Below are positions 27,879 to 39,071 of a stretch of DNA of 64,000 nucleotides, in pieces; positions within the stretch are counted from its first letter, which is position 1; every line of letters begins with the position of its first letter. The position numbers and the translations under genes were made by a program. The notes under the pieces were generated by a model. It saw nothing but the letters and a program-made list of their open reading frames with translations. It did no database searches and had not been told where the DNA came from. Source of the stretch: Ectopseudomonas mendocina (GTDB lineage: Bacteria > Pseudomonadota > Gammaproteobacteria > Pseudomonadales > Pseudomonadaceae); assembly GCF_016008875.1 (NCBI RefSeq), contig NZ_JADTQG010000006.1, forward strand, positions 186,001 through 250,000. Reading direction: 5' to 3'.

Positions 27879-29108
27879 ATGTCCAGCACCTCCTCGAATG
27901 CCTCCCGCACCTCCCGCCAATGGCTGATCGGCCTGACGCTGCTCGCCGTGCTGCTACTCCTGCTGTGGTGGTTCTGGCCAAGTCAGCCGCAGTCCCAACA
28001 GATGGGCCGTGGCCGCTTCGGTGACATGGGGCCGGTGCCGGTGCGTGTGGCCGAAGTGGTGCAGGGCGAGTTCGCCATCGAGCTCAAGGCACTGGGCACG
28101 GTGACCGCCTACAACACGGTCAATGTGCGCTCGCGGGTCGACGGCGAGCTGGTCAAGGTATTGTTCGAAGAGGGGCAGCAGGTCAAGGCCGGCGATCTGC
28201 TCGCGGTGATCGACCCGCGTTCCTATCAGGTCGCGCTACAGCAGGCGCAGGGCGCGCTGCAGGAAAATCAGGCGCAACTGAAGAACGCCGAGCTGGATCT
28301 GCAGCGTTACAAGGGGCTGTACGCCGAAGACAGTATCGCCAAGCAGACCCTAGACACCCAGCAGGCACTGGTCAATCAGTACCGCGGCAGCCTGCAGAGC
28401 AACCAGGCGGACGTCGCCACGGCCAAGCTCAACCTCGACTTCACCCAGATTCGCGCTCCCATTGCCGGGCGCCTCGGCCTGCGCCAACTGGATATCGGCA
28501 ACCTGGTCAGCAGCGGCGACACCACGCCGCTGGTGGTGATCACCCAGGCCGATCCGATTTCGGTGATTTTCACCATCCCCGAGGGCGACCTGCCTGCGGT
28601 GCTGCAGCGCAGGCGCGACGGCGCGACCCTGGCGGTCGAAGCCTGGGATCGCGGCGAGCGCCTGAAGCTGGCCGAGGGCGTACTGGAGAGTCTGGACAAC
28701 CAGATCGACACCGCCACCGGTACGGTCAAGCTCAAGGCGCGCTTCGACAACGCCGAGCAGATGCTCTTCCCCAACCAGTTCGTCAACGTGCGCCTGCGCG
28801 TGGATACCCGCGAGGCCGCCACCATCATTCCGTCGGCTGCAGTGCAGTTCGGTACCCGCGGCACCTTCGTCTATGCGGTGGACGGCGGCAACAAGGTGAG
28901 CATCCGCCCCGTCAGCATCATTGCCAGCGATGCCGAGCGCAGCATGGTTGCCGACGGCGTTCAGCCCGGCGAGCGGCTGGTGCTGGAGGGCACCGATCGC
29001 CTGCGTGACGGCAGTGAAGTGCAGGTGGTCGATCCGCAGGCGGCGCAGACGAGCGAGGCTGGAGAACGGGGCGAGTCGGGCCGCGCTGGCGCACGGAACG
29101 ACGCATGA
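27879..29108 (+). CDS. muxA: RND efflux periplasmic adaptor MuxA/MdtA
   Basis: A 409-residue membrane-fusion protein: N-terminal anchor (about 14-34, [20 protein letters not shown]), barrel-sandwich lipoyl halves ([20 protein letters not shown] and [20 protein letters not shown]), an alpha-hairpin between them, and beta-barrel plus membrane-proximal domains. It links the inner-membrane RND pumps to the outer-membrane channel. The ATG at 27879 is chosen by comparison with MdtA-type N-termini, and no strong ribosome site is seen. First gene of muxABC-opmB, overlapping muxB by ATGA. No regulator gene lies beside the operon. Confidence 0.9.
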   Translation: MSSTSSNASRTSRQWLIGLTLLAVLLLLLWWFWPSQPQSQQMGRGRFGDMGPVPVRVAEVVQGEFAIELKALGTVTAYNTVNVRSRVDGELVKVLFEEGQQVKAGDLLAVIDPRSYQVALQQAQGALQENQAQLKNAELDLQRYKGLYAEDSIAKQTLDTQQALVNQYRGSLQSNQADVATAKLNLDFTQIRAPIAGRLGLRQLDIGNLVSSGDTTPLVVITQADPISVIFTIPEGDLPAVLQRRRDGATLAVEAWDRGERLKLAEGVLESLDNQIDTATGTVKLKARFDNAEQMLFPNQFVNVRLRVDTREAATIIPSAAVQFGTRGTFVYAVDGGNKVSIRPVSIIASDAERSMVADGVQPGERLVLEGTDRLRDGSEVQVVDPQAAQTSEAGERGESGRAGARNDA

Positions 29109-32100
29109 ACATCTCGCGCCCGTTCATCCTGCGGCCGGTCGCCACCACGCTGTTGATGGTGGCGATCTTCCTCAGCGGCCTGATCGCCTATCGCCTGCTG
29201 CCGGTGTCGGCGCTGCCGGAAGTCGACTATCCGACCATCCGCGTGCTGACCCTGTACCCAGGCGCCAGCCCGGATGTGATGACCAGCGCCGTGACGGCAC
29301 CGCTGGAGCGCCAGTTCGGGCAGATGGCGGGGCTCAAGCAGATGTCCTCGACCAGCTCCGGTGGCGCCTCGGTGATCACCCTGCGCTTCAACCTGGATGT
29401 TTCCCTGGCAGTGGCCGAGCAGGAGGTGCAGGCGGCGATCAACGCGGCGAGCAACCTGCTACCGGGCGATCTGCCGGCACCGCCGGTGTACAACAAGGTC
29501 AACCCGGCCGATACGCCGGTGCTGACCCTGGCGGTGAGTTCAAAGACGCTGCCGCTGCCGCAGGTCAACGATCTGGTCGATACCCGCCTGGCGCAGAAGC
29601 TCGCGCAAACCAGTGGCGTCGGCCTGGTGACCCTGGCCGGCGGGCAGCGTCCGGCGGTGCGTATCCGCGTCAACCCCGAGGCGCTGGCGTCCTATGGCCT
29701 GAGTCTGGCCGACGTGCGCAGCCTGATCACCGCCAGCAACGTCAACCAGCCCAAGGGCAACTTCGATGGGCCGACACGCGTTTCCCAGCTCGATGCCAAC
29801 GACCAGCTGAAGTCGGTCGACGAGTACCGCGAGCTGATCCTCAGTTATGAGAACGGCGCCGCGCTGCGTCTGAAGGACGTCGCCGAGATCATCGATGGCG
29901 CCGAGAACGAGCGCCTGGCCGCCTGGGCCAACCGCAACCAGGCGGTGCTGGTCAACGTGCAGCGCCAGCCGGGCGCCAACGTCATCGACGTGGTCGACCG
30001 TATCCAGACCCTGCTGCCGCACCTGACCGAGGGCCTGCCTGCCAGCGTCGAGGTCAAGGTGCTTACCGACCGCACGCAGACCATCCGTGCCGCCGTGCGC
30101 GACGTGCAGCACGAACTGCTGCTGGCCATCGCCCTGGTGGTGATGGTGACCTTCCTGTTCCTGCGCAAGCTGTCGGCGACCATCATCCCGTCGATCGTCG
30201 TGCCGCTGTCGCTGATCGGCACCTTCGGCGTGATGTACCTGGCCGGCTTCACCATCAACAACCTGACACTGATGGCGCTGACCATCGCCACCGGTTTCGT
30301 GGTCGACGACGCCATCGTCATGCTGGAGAACATCGCGCGCCATCTGGAGGAGGGCGAAACGCCCCTCAATGCGGCGCTCAAGGGCGCCCGGCAGATCGGC
30401 TTCACCCTGGTTTCGCTGACCTTGTCGCTGATCGCCGTACTGATTCCGCTGCTATTTATGGCCGATGTGGTGGGCCGCTTGTTTCGCGAGTTCGCCATCA
30501 CCCTGGCAGTGGCCATCATGATCTCCCTGGTGGTGTCGCTGACCCTGACGCCGATGATGTGCGCGCGCCTGCTCAAGGCGGAGAAAGCAGAGAACGAGGG
30601 GCGCTTCTATCAGGCTGCCGGTGGCTTCATCGATGCCATGATCGAGCGCTACGGCGTCTGGCTGCAGTGGGTGCTCAAGCATCAGCCGCTGACGCTGCTG
30701 GTGGCCATCGCGACGCTGGGTTTGACCGTGCTGCTGTACCTGGTCGTGCCCAAGGGCTTCTTCCCGGTGCAGGACACCGGGGTGATCCAGGGCATTTCCG
30801 AGGCGCCGCAGTCGATTTCTTTCGCCGCCATGAGCGAACGCCAGCAGCGTCTGGCCGACGTGATTCTGCGTGATCCGGCGGTGGCCAGCCTGTCCTCGTC
30901 GATAGGCGTGGATGGCGATAACCCGACGCTCAACAGCGGTCGCCTGCTGATCAACCTGAAGACTCATGCCGAACGCGATGTCACCGCCAGTGAGGTGATC
31001 GAACGGCTGCGCCCGGAACTGGCGAAGATTCCCGGTATCGAGCTGTTCATGCAGCCGGTGCAGGACCTGACCATCGAGGATCGCATCAGCCGCACCCAGT
31101 TCCAGTTCACCCTGGAGTCGCCTGACAGCCAACTGCTGGAAGACTGGACGCCGCGCCTGGTCGAAGCACTGCGCGAGCAGCCCGAGCTGACCGATGTGGC
31201 CAGCGACCTGCAGAACCGTGGTCTGCAGGTGTACCTGGATATCGACCGCGACGCTGCCGCGCGCCTGGGCATCAGCGTCGGCAATATCGACGACGCGCTG
31301 TATGACGCCTTCGGCCAGCGCCAGATCAGCACCATCTACACCCAGGCCAGCCAGTACCGCGTGGTGCTGGAAAGCCGCGATGGCGGGCATATCGGCCTGG
31401 CCGCGCTGCGCCAGATCCACGTCGCTACCGGCGAAGGCCAGCAGGTGCCGCTGTCATCCCTGGCGCACATCGAGGAGCGTCCGGCCAGCCTGCTGATCAA
31501 CCACATCGGCCAATTCCCGGCAGTGACCCTGTCGTTCAACCTGGCGCCGGGCGTGTCGCTGGGCGAGGCGGTCGAGGTGATCGAGCGGGTGGAACAGGAA
31601 ATCGGCCTGCCGCTGTCCATCAACACCCAGTTCCAGGGCGCTGCCGAGGCCTTCCGTGCCTCGCTGTCGTCGACCCTGCTGCTGATCCTGGCTGCCATCG
31701 TCACCATGTACATCGTGCTCGGCGTGCTCTACGAGAGCTATATCCACCCGATCACCATCCTCTCCACGCTGCCATCGGCGGGTGTCGGCGCACTCTTGGC
31801 GCTGCTGCTGACGGGCAACGACCTGGGCCTGATCGCCATCATCGGCATCATCCTGCTGATCGGCATCGTCAAGAAGAACGCGATCATGATGATTGACTTC
31901 GCCCTGGAGGCCGAGCGCAACCAGGGCATGGCGCCCGAGCCGGCGATTTACCAGGCGGCGTTGCTGCGTTTCCGGCCGATCCTGATGACCACCCTGGCGG
32001 CGTTGTTCGGGGCCATTCCGCTGATGCTCGCGTCGGGCTCCGGCGCCGAGCTGCGTCAGCCATTGGGGCTGGTGATGGTCGGCGGTCTGCTGGTCAGCCA

Positions 32101-32197
32101 GGTACTGACGCTGTTCACCACGCCGGTGATCTACCTGTACTTCGATCGCCTGTCGCGGCGGGCGACGGGACGTAGCGCGGCAGGGGTGGCGGTATGA
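29105..32197 (+). CDS. muxB: RND multidrug efflux transporter MuxB/MdtB
   Basis: A 1030-residue, 12-span RND pump. It begins [20 protein letters not shown] and has TM4 with the proton-relay aspartates in [18 protein letters not shown] (about 399-416), plus the matching lysine region [19 protein letters not shown] near residue 925. MdtB-type pumps act with an MdtC-type partner as a heterotrimer in one complex. It overlaps muxA by four bases. It is separated from muxC by 85 bases that contain a REPIN, which is unusual because the rest of the operon overlaps. Confidence 0.92.
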   Translation: MNISRPFILRPVATTLLMVAIFLSGLIAYRLLPVSALPEVDYPTIRVLTLYPGASPDVMTSAVTAPLERQFGQMAGLKQMSSTSSGGASVITLRFNLDVSLAVAEQEVQAAINAASNLLPGDLPAPPVYNKVNPADTPVLTLAVSSKTLPLPQVNDLVDTRLAQKLAQTSGVGLVTLAGGQRPAVRIRVNPEALASYGLSLADVRSLITASNVNQPKGNFDGPTRVSQLDANDQLKSVDEYRELILSYENGAALRLKDVAEIIDGAENERLAAWANRNQAVLVNVQRQPGANVIDVVDRIQTLLPHLTEGLPASVEVKVLTDRTQTIRAAVRDVQHELLLAIALVVMVTFLFLRKLSATIIPSIVVPLSLIGTFGVMYLAGFTINNLTLMALTIATGFVVDDAIVMLENIARHLEEGETPLNAALKGARQIGFTLVSLTLSLIAVLIPLLFMADVVGRLFREFAITLAVAIMISLVVSLTLTPMMCARLLKAEKAENEGRFYQAAGGFIDAMIERYGVWLQWVLKHQPLTLLVAIATLGLTVLLYLVVPKGFFPVQDTGVIQGISEAPQSISFAAMSERQQRLADVILRDPAVASLSSSIGVDGDNPTLNSGRLLINLKTHAERDVTASEVIERLRPELAKIPGIELFMQPVQDLTIEDRISRTQFQFTLESPDSQLLEDWTPRLVEALREQPELTDVASDLQNRGLQVYLDIDRDAAARLGISVGNIDDALYDAFGQRQISTIYTQASQYRVVLESRDGGHIGLAALRQIHVATGEGQQVPLSSLAHIEERPASLLINHIGQFPAVTLSFNLAPGVSLGEAVEVIERVEQEIGLPLSINTQFQGAAEAFRASLSSTLLLILAAIVTMYIVLGVLYESYIHPITILSTLPSAGVGALLALLLTGNDLGLIAIIGIILLIGIVKKNAIMMIDFALEAERNQGMAPEPAIYQAALLRFRPILMTTLAALFGAIPLMLASGSGAELRQPLGLVMVGGLLVSQVLTLFTTPVIYLYFDRLSRRATGRSAAGVAV

Positions 32198-32210
32198 GCG
32201 GCAATTACCG

Positions 32211-32271
32211 TGTAGGAGCGAACTTGTTCGCGATCCTTCCAGACCGTTTCGCGAATAAATTCGCTCCCACA
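32211..32271. repeat. REPIN between muxB and muxC
   Basis: Inverted pair: left arm 32211-32233 (head TGTAGGAGCG, inner GAACTTGTTC-type stem) and right arm 32248-32271 (GCGAATAAATTCGC then TCCCACA). Heads point outwards here and the arms pair across a 14-base spacer. It fills nearly the whole muxB-muxC gap and ends 11 bases before the muxC GTG. Confidence 0.85.
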
Positions 32272-32282
32272 GAGGGCGCGGC

Positions 32283-35200
32283 GTGAACCTCTCCGCCCCC
32301 TTTATCCGCCGGCCAGTGGCGACGCTGCTGCTGAGCCTGGCGATCATGCTGTTGGGCGGCGTCAGCTTCGGCCTGCTGCCGGTGTCGCCGTTGCCGAACA
32401 TGGATTTCCCGGTGATCACCGTGCAGGCCAACCTGCCGGGTGCCAGTCCGCAGATCATGGCGTCGACGGTGGCCACGCCGCTGGAGCGCTCGCTGGGTAG
32501 CATCGCCGGCGTCAACCAGATGAACAGCAGCAGTAGCCAGGGCAGCACGCGGATCATGGTCGAGTTCGATCTCGACAAGGACATCAACACCGCGGCCCGC
32601 GAGGTGCAGGCGGCGATCAATGCCGCGCGCGAGTTGTTGCCCAGCGGCATGCGCACCATGCCCAGCTACCGCAAGATCAACCCCTCGCAAGCGCCGATCA
32701 TGGTCATCTCGCTGACCAGCGATACCCTGAACAAGGGCCAGCTGTACGACGTGGCCTCAACCATCTTGGCGCAGAAGCTGTCGCAGGTCACCGGCGTGGG
32801 CGAGGTGCAGGTCGGTGGCAGTTCGCTGCCAGCGGTGCGGGTGGCGCTGGAGCCGCGTCTGCTCGACCAGTACGGTATCGCCCTGGACGAAGTGCGCCAG
32901 GCCATCGCCGCCAGCAATGCACTGAAACCCAAGGGCGCCGTGGAAGACCCGCAGCGCCGCTGGCAGGTGCAGGCCAGCGACCAGTTGGCCAAGGCCGCCG
33001 ACTATATGCCGATGATCATTCGCTACCAGGACGGCGCCGCCGTGCGCCTGGGCGATGTGGCGACCGTGACCGATGGCGTCGAGAATCGCTACAACAGCGG
33101 TTTCTACAACGATAAAGAAGCGGTGCTGCTGGTGATCAACCGCCAGAGCGGGGCGAATATCCTGCAGACCATCCGCGACATTCGCGCCGAGCTGCCGGCG
33201 TTGCGCGAGGTCATGCCGGCCAGCGTCAAGCTGGAGGTGGCCATGGATCGCTCGCCGGTGATCCGCGCCACCCTGCATGAAGCCGAGCAGACCCTGCTGA
33301 TCGCCGTGGGCCTGGTGATTCTGGTGGTGCTGGCCTTCCTCGGCCGCTGGCGTGCGGCGCTGATTCCGGCGCTGGCGGTGCCGGTGTCGCTGATCGGCAG
33401 TTTCGCCGCCATGTATCTGCTGGGCTTCTCGCTGAACAACCTGTCGCTGATGGCGCTGATCATCGCCACCGGCCTGGTGGTGGACGACGCCATCGTGGTG
33501 CTGGAGAACATTTCGCGGCACATCCGCAATGGCGAACCTCCGCTGGAGGCGGCGCTCAAAGGCACACGCGAAGTGGGCTTCACCCTGCTGTCGATGAACC
33601 TTTCGCTGGTCGCGGTGTTCATCTCCATCCTGTTCATGGGCGGCATCATCGAGCGCCTGTTCCGCGAATTCTCCCTGACTCTGGCAGTGGCGGTGGTGAT
33701 ATCCCTGCTGGTGTCGCTGACGCTGACGCCGATGCTCTGTGCGCGCTGGCTCAAGCCCGAGCAAGAGCAATCGCGCAGCCGCCTGCAGCAATGGGGCGAT
33801 CACGTGCAGGAGCGGGTGCTGGCCGTCTACGCGCGCAGCCTGGATTGGGCGCTGCGTCATGCGTTGCTGATGCTGCTGAGTTTTCTCGCCACCATCGCGC
33901 TGAATGTCTATCTGTTCGTCAGCGTGCCGAAAACCTTCATGCCGCAGCAGGACACCGGCCAGTTGATCGGTTTCATCCGCGGCGACGACGGCATGTCGTT
34001 CCAGGTCATGCAGCCGAAGATGGAGATCTTCCGCAACGCGGTGCTGGCCGATCCTGCGGTGGAAAGCGTGGCCGGTTTCATCGGCGGCAGCGGGGGCATC
34101 AACAACGCCTTCATGATCGTGCGCCTCAAGCCCATTGCCCAGCGCAGCGACTCGGCACAGGACGTGATCAACCGCCTGCGCAACACGGTGCCCAAGGTGC
34201 CTGGCGGACGCATGTTCCTCATGCCGGACCAGGATCTGCAGATAGGCGGGCGCCAGGGGCGCAGCTCGGAAAACGAATACATGCTGCTGTCCGATGACCT
34301 CGATTCGTTACGCACCTGGCTGCCGAGGGTGCGCGAGGCGCTGCGCGCGCTGCCCGAACTGACCGGCATCGACGCGCGGGAAACCGAGGGCGCGCAGCAG
34401 ATTCGCCTGGTAGTGGACCGCGAGACGGCGCGCCGCCTGGGCGTGGACATGGACATGATCACCGCGGTGCTGAACAACGCCTTCAGCCAGCGCCAGGTCT
34501 CGACTATCTACCAGGCGCTGAACCAGTACAGCGTGGTGATGGAGATCAATCCCAGGTACGCCCAGCATCCCGAAGCGCTGGACCAGATCCAGCTGATCAC
34601 CGACGATGGGGCGCGCGTGCCGCTGTCGGCCTTCGCCCGCTGGGAGCGCAGCCTGGAGAACGACCGGGTCAGCCACCAGGGCCAGTTCGCCGTGGAGAAC
34701 ATCGGCTTTTCCCTGGCCGAGGGCGTCAGCCTGGATCAGGCGACCCGGGCCATCGACGTGGCCATCGCCCAGCTCAACCTGCCGACCGAGGTGCAGGGCA
34801 CGCTGGGTGGCACTGGCGCCGCCTTCCAGCAGACGCAGGACAACCAGCCGCTGATGATCCTGCTGGCGTTGGTGGTGGTGTACCTGGTGTTGGGCGTGCT
34901 CTACGAGAGTTACGTGCACCCGCTGACCATTCTTTCCACCTTGCCGTCTGCCGGGGTCGGTGCCTTGCTCGCGCTGCAGCTGGTAGGCATGGAATTCAGC
35001 CTGATCTCGCTGCTGGGCCTGTTCCTGCTGATCGGTATCGTCAAGAAGAACGCCATCCTCATGGTCGACCTGGCTCTGCAACTGGAGCGCGGTGAGCGCC
35101 TGAGCCCGCAGGAATCCATCCGCCAGGCCTGCCTGTTGCGTTTCCGCCCGATCATGATGACCACCCTGGCCGCGATTCTCGGCGCCTTGCCGCTGATGCT

Positions 35201-35387
35201 GGGCACCGCCGAAGGGTCGGAAATGCGTCAGCCGCTGGGCATCACCATCGTCGGTGGCCTGGTGCTGAGCCAGGTGCTGACGCTCTACACCACTCCGGTG
35301 ATCTACCTCTACTTCGACCGCCTGCGTCATCGCGTCAACCGCTGGCGCGGCGTGCGCACCGATGCTTCGTTGGAAAATCCGCTATGA
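32283..35387 (+). CDS. muxC: RND multidrug efflux transporter MuxC/MdtC
   Basis: A 1034-residue RND pump, paralogous to muxB. It begins with a GTG codon (product start MNLSAPFIRRPVATLLLS); GAGGGCG just after the REPIN provides the ribosome site. TM4 has IIATGLVVDDAIVVLENISR with the two aspartates, and [18 protein letters not shown] carries the conserved lysines. It pairs with MuxB in the MuxABC-OpmB efflux complex. It overlaps opmB by ATGA. Because the REPIN breaks coupling with muxB, its translation is initiated independently. Confidence 0.92.
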   Translation: MNLSAPFIRRPVATLLLSLAIMLLGGVSFGLLPVSPLPNMDFPVITVQANLPGASPQIMASTVATPLERSLGSIAGVNQMNSSSSQGSTRIMVEFDLDKDINTAAREVQAAINAARELLPSGMRTMPSYRKINPSQAPIMVISLTSDTLNKGQLYDVASTILAQKLSQVTGVGEVQVGGSSLPAVRVALEPRLLDQYGIALDEVRQAIAASNALKPKGAVEDPQRRWQVQASDQLAKAADYMPMIIRYQDGAAVRLGDVATVTDGVENRYNSGFYNDKEAVLLVINRQSGANILQTIRDIRAELPALREVMPASVKLEVAMDRSPVIRATLHEAEQTLLIAVGLVILVVLAFLGRWRAALIPALAVPVSLIGSFAAMYLLGFSLNNLSLMALIIATGLVVDDAIVVLENISRHIRNGEPPLEAALKGTREVGFTLLSMNLSLVAVFISILFMGGIIERLFREFSLTLAVAVVISLLVSLTLTPMLCARWLKPEQEQSRSRLQQWGDHVQERVLAVYARSLDWALRHALLMLLSFLATIALNVYLFVSVPKTFMPQQDTGQLIGFIRGDDGMSFQVMQPKMEIFRNAVLADPAVESVAGFIGGSGGINNAFMIVRLKPIAQRSDSAQDVINRLRNTVPKVPGGRMFLMPDQDLQIGGRQGRSSENEYMLLSDDLDSLRTWLPRVREALRALPELTGIDARETEGAQQIRLVVDRETARRLGVDMDMITAVLNNAFSQRQVSTIYQALNQYSVVMEINPRYAQHPEALDQIQLITDDGARVPLSAFARWERSLENDRVSHQGQFAVENIGFSLAEGVSLDQATRAIDVAIAQLNLPTEVQGTLGGTGAAFQQTQDNQPLMILLALVVVYLVLGVLYESYVHPLTILSTLPSAGVGALLALQLVGMEFSLISLLGLFLLIGIVKKNAILMVDLALQLERGERLSPQESIRQACLLRFRPIMMTTLAAILGALPLMLGTAEGSEMRQPLGITIVGGLVLSQVLTLYTTPVIYLYFDRLRHRVNRWRGVRTDASLENPL

Positions 35388-36868
35388 ACCGAGCTCCTTT
35401 CGCCCGAACACTCGTATCCCTGCTGCTGGCTGGCGTATTGGGGGGCTGTGCCCTGGGGCCGGACTATCAGCGGCCCGAGCTGACGGCGCCCGTGCAGTTC
35501 AAGCAGGTCGACGGCTGGAAGAGTGCGGCGCCGGCAGACGCGCTGGAGCGCGGCAACTGGTGGGCGCTGTATGGCGACGCCGAACTCGATGCGCTGGTCG
35601 AGCGCCTGCAGGTCTCCAACCAGAACCTGGCGGCTGCTGAAGCGCAGTACCGCCAGGCGCGCGCGCTGGTACGCAGTGCACGGGCCAGCTTCTACCCGAC
35701 GCTGTCCGGCAACGCAGGCGTGACCCGGGCCGGGCAGGGTGGTGGCGACAGCACCATCCGTACCGCCGATGGCGTCACCGTCAGCGGCTCGGGTGCATCG
35801 CGGATTTCCAAGAGCTACGACCTCAGCCTCAACGCAGCCTGGGAGCTGGATATCTGGGGCAAGCTGCGCCGCGGCCTGGAAGCCAGTCGCGCCGAATTCG
35901 ACGCCAGCGCCGCCGATCTCGCCGCAGCGCGCCTGAGCCTGCAGAGCGAACTGGTGCAGAACTATCTGCAACTGCGCATCCTCGATGAGCAGAAACGCCT
36001 GCTGGACGCTACCGTGGCGGCTTATGCGCGCTCGCTGCGTCTGACCGAAAACCAGTACCGTGCCGGCATCGTACCCAGGTCCGATGTGTCCCAGGCCACC
36101 ACGCAGCTCAAGAGCACCCAGGCGCAGGCCATCGACCTGCAGTGGCAGCGCGCGCAGCTCGAACATGCCATTGCCGTGCTGGTGGGCGTGAGTCCGGCCG
36201 AACTGTCCATCGCACCGCGCGAGAGCCTGCCGGCGCTGCCCGAAGTGCCCGTGGCGCTGCCTTCGCAGTTGCTCGAACGTCGTCCTGACGTTGCTGCCGC
36301 CGAACGTCGGGTGATGGCAGCCAACGCGCAGATCGGCATCGCCGAAGCGGCCTGGTTCCCCGATCTGACGATCTCGGCCACGGGTGGCTATCGCGGTAGC
36401 AGCTTCGCCGACTGGATCGAAGTGCCCAATCGCTTCTGGTCACTGGGCCCGCAACTGGCCTTGAATCTGTTCGACGGTGGCGCACGGCGTGCGGAGCTGG
36501 AGCGCAGCGAGGCCGCCTACGACCAGACCGTGGCGCAATACCGTCAGGCCGTGCTGGATAGCTTCCGTGAAGTGGAGGATTACCTGGTGCAGCTGCGCGT
36601 GCTGGAGCAGGAGAGCGGCGTACAGCAGGAGGCGCTGGACGCGGCGCGTGAGTCGCTGCGCCTGATCGAGAACCAGTACCGCGCCGGTACCGTCGATTTC
36701 AACAGCGTGGTCAACGTCCAGGCCACGGCGCTGAACAACGAGCGCAGCAACCTCACGCTGCTGGGCAGTCGCCTGACGGCCAGCGTGCAGCTGATTGCTG
36801 CGCTGGGTGGCGGCTGGCAGGTGCAACAACTACATCAGGGCGACGCACAGCCGGCGAGCGAGCAATGA
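35384..36868 (+). CDS. opmB: outer-membrane efflux lipoprotein OpmB (NodT family)
   Basis: A 494-residue TolC-like channel lipoprotein. Signal peptide with lipobox LGGC (Cys at about residue 22), then the NodT-family start ALGPDYQRPEL. It has two OEP repeats with long helices, including the repeated EN-QYRAG motif (LTENQYRAGIVPRSDVSQA and LIENQYRAGTVDFNSVVNV) and QLLERRPDVAAAERR, standard for the family. It forms the outer-membrane exit of the Mux pump. Last gene of the operon, with a short hairpin terminator directly after. Confidence 0.92.
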   Translation: MNRAPFARTLVSLLLAGVLGGCALGPDYQRPELTAPVQFKQVDGWKSAAPADALERGNWWALYGDAELDALVERLQVSNQNLAAAEAQYRQARALVRSARASFYPTLSGNAGVTRAGQGGGDSTIRTADGVTVSGSGASRISKSYDLSLNAAWELDIWGKLRRGLEASRAEFDASAADLAAARLSLQSELVQNYLQLRILDEQKRLLDATVAAYARSLRLTENQYRAGIVPRSDVSQATTQLKSTQAQAIDLQWQRAQLEHAIAVLVGVSPAELSIAPRESLPALPEVPVALPSQLLERRPDVAAAERRVMAANAQIGIAEAAWFPDLTISATGGYRGSSFADWIEVPNRFWSLGPQLALNLFDGGARRAELERSEAAYDQTVAQYRQAVLDSFREVEDYLVQLRVLEQESGVQQEALDAARESLRLIENQYRAGTVDFNSVVNVQATALNNERSNLTLLGSRLTASVQLIAALGGGWQVQQLHQGDAQPASEQ

Positions 36869-36892
36869 CCGAGTAGCAAACTCGGTTTCTCT
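36869..36892 (+). terminator. Rho-independent terminator after opmB
   Basis: Stem CCGAGT / ACTCGG with loop AGCAA, followed by TTTCTCT, immediately after the stop of opmB. Confidence 0.6.
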
Positions 36893-37014
36893 CGCAACTG
36901 CGAGCCTGCTTTCCGCTAAGATTGACCACTGGTTTTTCATTGGTTGCTAGTGGCTATCAGGGACGTGTGCGCAGATGCGTCACTGCCACTTCGCAGCATG
37001 TCTAGAGAGTTGCG

Positions 37015-39063
37015 ATGCTGAGCGGTAGTTACGATTTCTCGCTGGTTCTACTGGCCCTGTGTGTGGCAATTCTTGCGTCTTACACGGCGCTGGACCTAGC
37101 CGGGCGCATCGCTAGCGCCCATGGCATGTCCCGAGCGCTGTGGATCACTGGCGGGGCATTGGCCATGGGCTTCGGCATCTGGTCCATGCACTTCGTCGGT
37201 ATGCTGTCCTTCAGCCTGCCGATCCCGCTTGGCTATGACCTGACCATCACCCTGTTGTCGCTGGCCATCGCCATCCTTGCCTCGGGCTTCGCCCTGTGGC
37301 TGGTTAGCCAACCTGAGCTGCCTGCTTGGCATCTGGCGCTGGGCGCGCTAGCGATGGGTGCAGGCATCGGCTCGATGCACTACATTGGCATGGCTGCGCT
37401 GCGCATGCAGCCGGGCATCGTCTATGACCCACTGCTGTTCGGCCTGTCGCTTCTGATCGCTGTGCTGGCCTCGGGGGCGGCGTTGTCGATCGCGTTCCGC
37501 TTGCGCCGTGATTCGTCCTATGTGCGCATACTGCGTGGCGGCGCGGCAGTGATCATGGGCATCGCCATCGTCGGCATGCACTTTACCGGCATGGCTGCGG
37601 CGAATTTTCCCGCGGGCAGCTACTGCGGGGCGGCCTTCAACGGCATGGACAGCGGCTGGCTGGCCGCCCTGGTGGTGATCGTTACCCTTGCCGTGCTGGC
37701 CATCGCGTTGCTCACCTCGATCCTCGACGCTAGGTTGGAGGCACGCACCGCGTTGCTCAGCCAGTCTCTGGCCAGGGCCAATGCCGAGCTGACCGAACTG
37801 GCACTACATGATGCGCTGACCAAGCTTCCCAATCGCCTGCTGCTGGAAGACCGCATTGGCCAAAGCATCCTCCAGACACAGCGCAACGGTGGGTGCTTTG
37901 CCTTGCTGTTCATGGACCTGGACGGTTTCAAACCGGTCAACGATGCGTTCGGTCACCATGTTGGCGATCAGTTGCTGGTGGCCGTGGCTCAACGTCTGCG
38001 TGCTCATCTGCGCGCCAACGACAGCCTGGCGCGCATCGGTGGCGATGAGTTCGTGCTGCTGGCCGATCTCCGCCATCGAGAAGACGCGGCAAACCTTGCC
38101 AGCCATGTGGTGGGGCTGCTCAACCAGGCCTTCGATGTCGACGGCCATGAATTGCGGGTTTCCACCAGCGTGGGCATCGCGTTGTTCCCTGGGGACGGTC
38201 TCGACCAGCAGGAGCTATTGATCAATGCCGACGCGGCGATGTATCACGCCAAGAACCTTGGCAAGAATGGCTACAGCTTCTTCGAGAGTTCGATGAACAC
38301 CAATGCGCGGCAGCAATTGCAGCTGCTGCAGGACCTGCGTGTCGCCCTCGAGCGTGGTGAGCTGCGCTTGCACTACCAGCCCAAGTTCGCCAGCGACTCC
38401 GGCGGCATGCTGGGTGCCGAGGCCTTGTTGCGCTGGCAACACCCTACGCAGGGCATGCTGGCGCCGGTACGCTTCATCGGTCTGGCGGAGAAGACCGGTC
38501 TGATCATTCCGATCGGCGACTGGGTGCTGGATGAAGCCTGTCGGCAGATGCGTTGCTGGTACGACCAGGGTCATCACCACTGGCGTGTGGCGGTGAATCT
38601 CTCTGCGCTGCAGTTCTGCCACGGCGAGTTGGTCGAAACCGTGCGCCGGACCCTGGCCAAACATGCGCTGCCGGCCAACTGCCTGACCCTGGAAATCACC
38701 GAAAGCACCGCCATGCATGACGTGGGCACCAGCCAGAAGATACTTGAACAGCTTGCCGAGATGGGCGTGGACATCGCTATTGACGACTTCGGTACCGGCT
38801 ATTCCAGTCTGCTCTATCTCAAACGTTTGCCAGCCAACGAACTGAAGATCGACCGGGGCTTCGTGCGGGATCTGCAGCATGACGGCGACGATGCCGCCAT
38901 CGTCTCCGCCATTGTCGCCCTGGGCCAAGCGCTGGATCTGCGCATCGTCGCCGAAGGCGTGGAAACGCCCGAGCAGCAGGCGTTTCTTACCGAACTGGGC
39001 TGCGATTCGCTGCAGGGCTTTTTGCTCGGCGTTCCACTGCCGGCCGAGCAAATTGCCAGTTGA
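37015..39063 (+). CDS. MHYT-GGDEF-EAL membrane protein (MucR/NbdA-like)
   Basis: A 682-residue c-di-GMP enzyme. The N-terminal seven-span MHYT domain has its three hallmark motifs: MHFVGM at 58, MHYIGM at 121 and MHFTGM at 188. The GGDEF domain is intact (IGGDEF, residues 342-346) and so is the EAL domain (EALLRW from residue 469, then NLSALQF, EITEST, IDDFGTGYSSL and EGVET). It could therefore both make and break c-di-GMP. MHYT domains are proposed to bind copper and sense oxygen, CO or NO. It resembles MucR (linked to alginate) more than NbdA, whose GGDEF motif is degenerate. Single gene. Confidence 0.88.
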   Translation: MLSGSYDFSLVLLALCVAILASYTALDLAGRIASAHGMSRALWITGGALAMGFGIWSMHFVGMLSFSLPIPLGYDLTITLLSLAIAILASGFALWLVSQPELPAWHLALGALAMGAGIGSMHYIGMAALRMQPGIVYDPLLFGLSLLIAVLASGAALSIAFRLRRDSSYVRILRGGAAVIMGIAIVGMHFTGMAAANFPAGSYCGAAFNGMDSGWLAALVVIVTLAVLAIALLTSILDARLEARTALLSQSLARANAELTELALHDALTKLPNRLLLEDRIGQSILQTQRNGGCFALLFMDLDGFKPVNDAFGHHVGDQLLVAVAQRLRAHLRANDSLARIGGDEFVLLADLRHREDAANLASHVVGLLNQAFDVDGHELRVSTSVGIALFPGDGLDQQELLINADAAMYHAKNLGKNGYSFFESSMNTNARQQLQLLQDLRVALERGELRLHYQPKFASDSGGMLGAEALLRWQHPTQGMLAPVRFIGLAEKTGLIIPIGDWVLDEACRQMRCWYDQGHHHWRVAVNLSALQFCHGELVETVRRTLAKHALPANCLTLEITESTAMHDVGTSQKILEQLAEMGVDIAIDDFGTGYSSLLYLKRLPANELKIDRGFVRDLQHDGDDAAIVSAIVALGQALDLRIVAEGVETPEQQAFLTELGCDSLQGFLLGVPLPAEQIAS

Positions 39064-39071
39064 ACGATATC

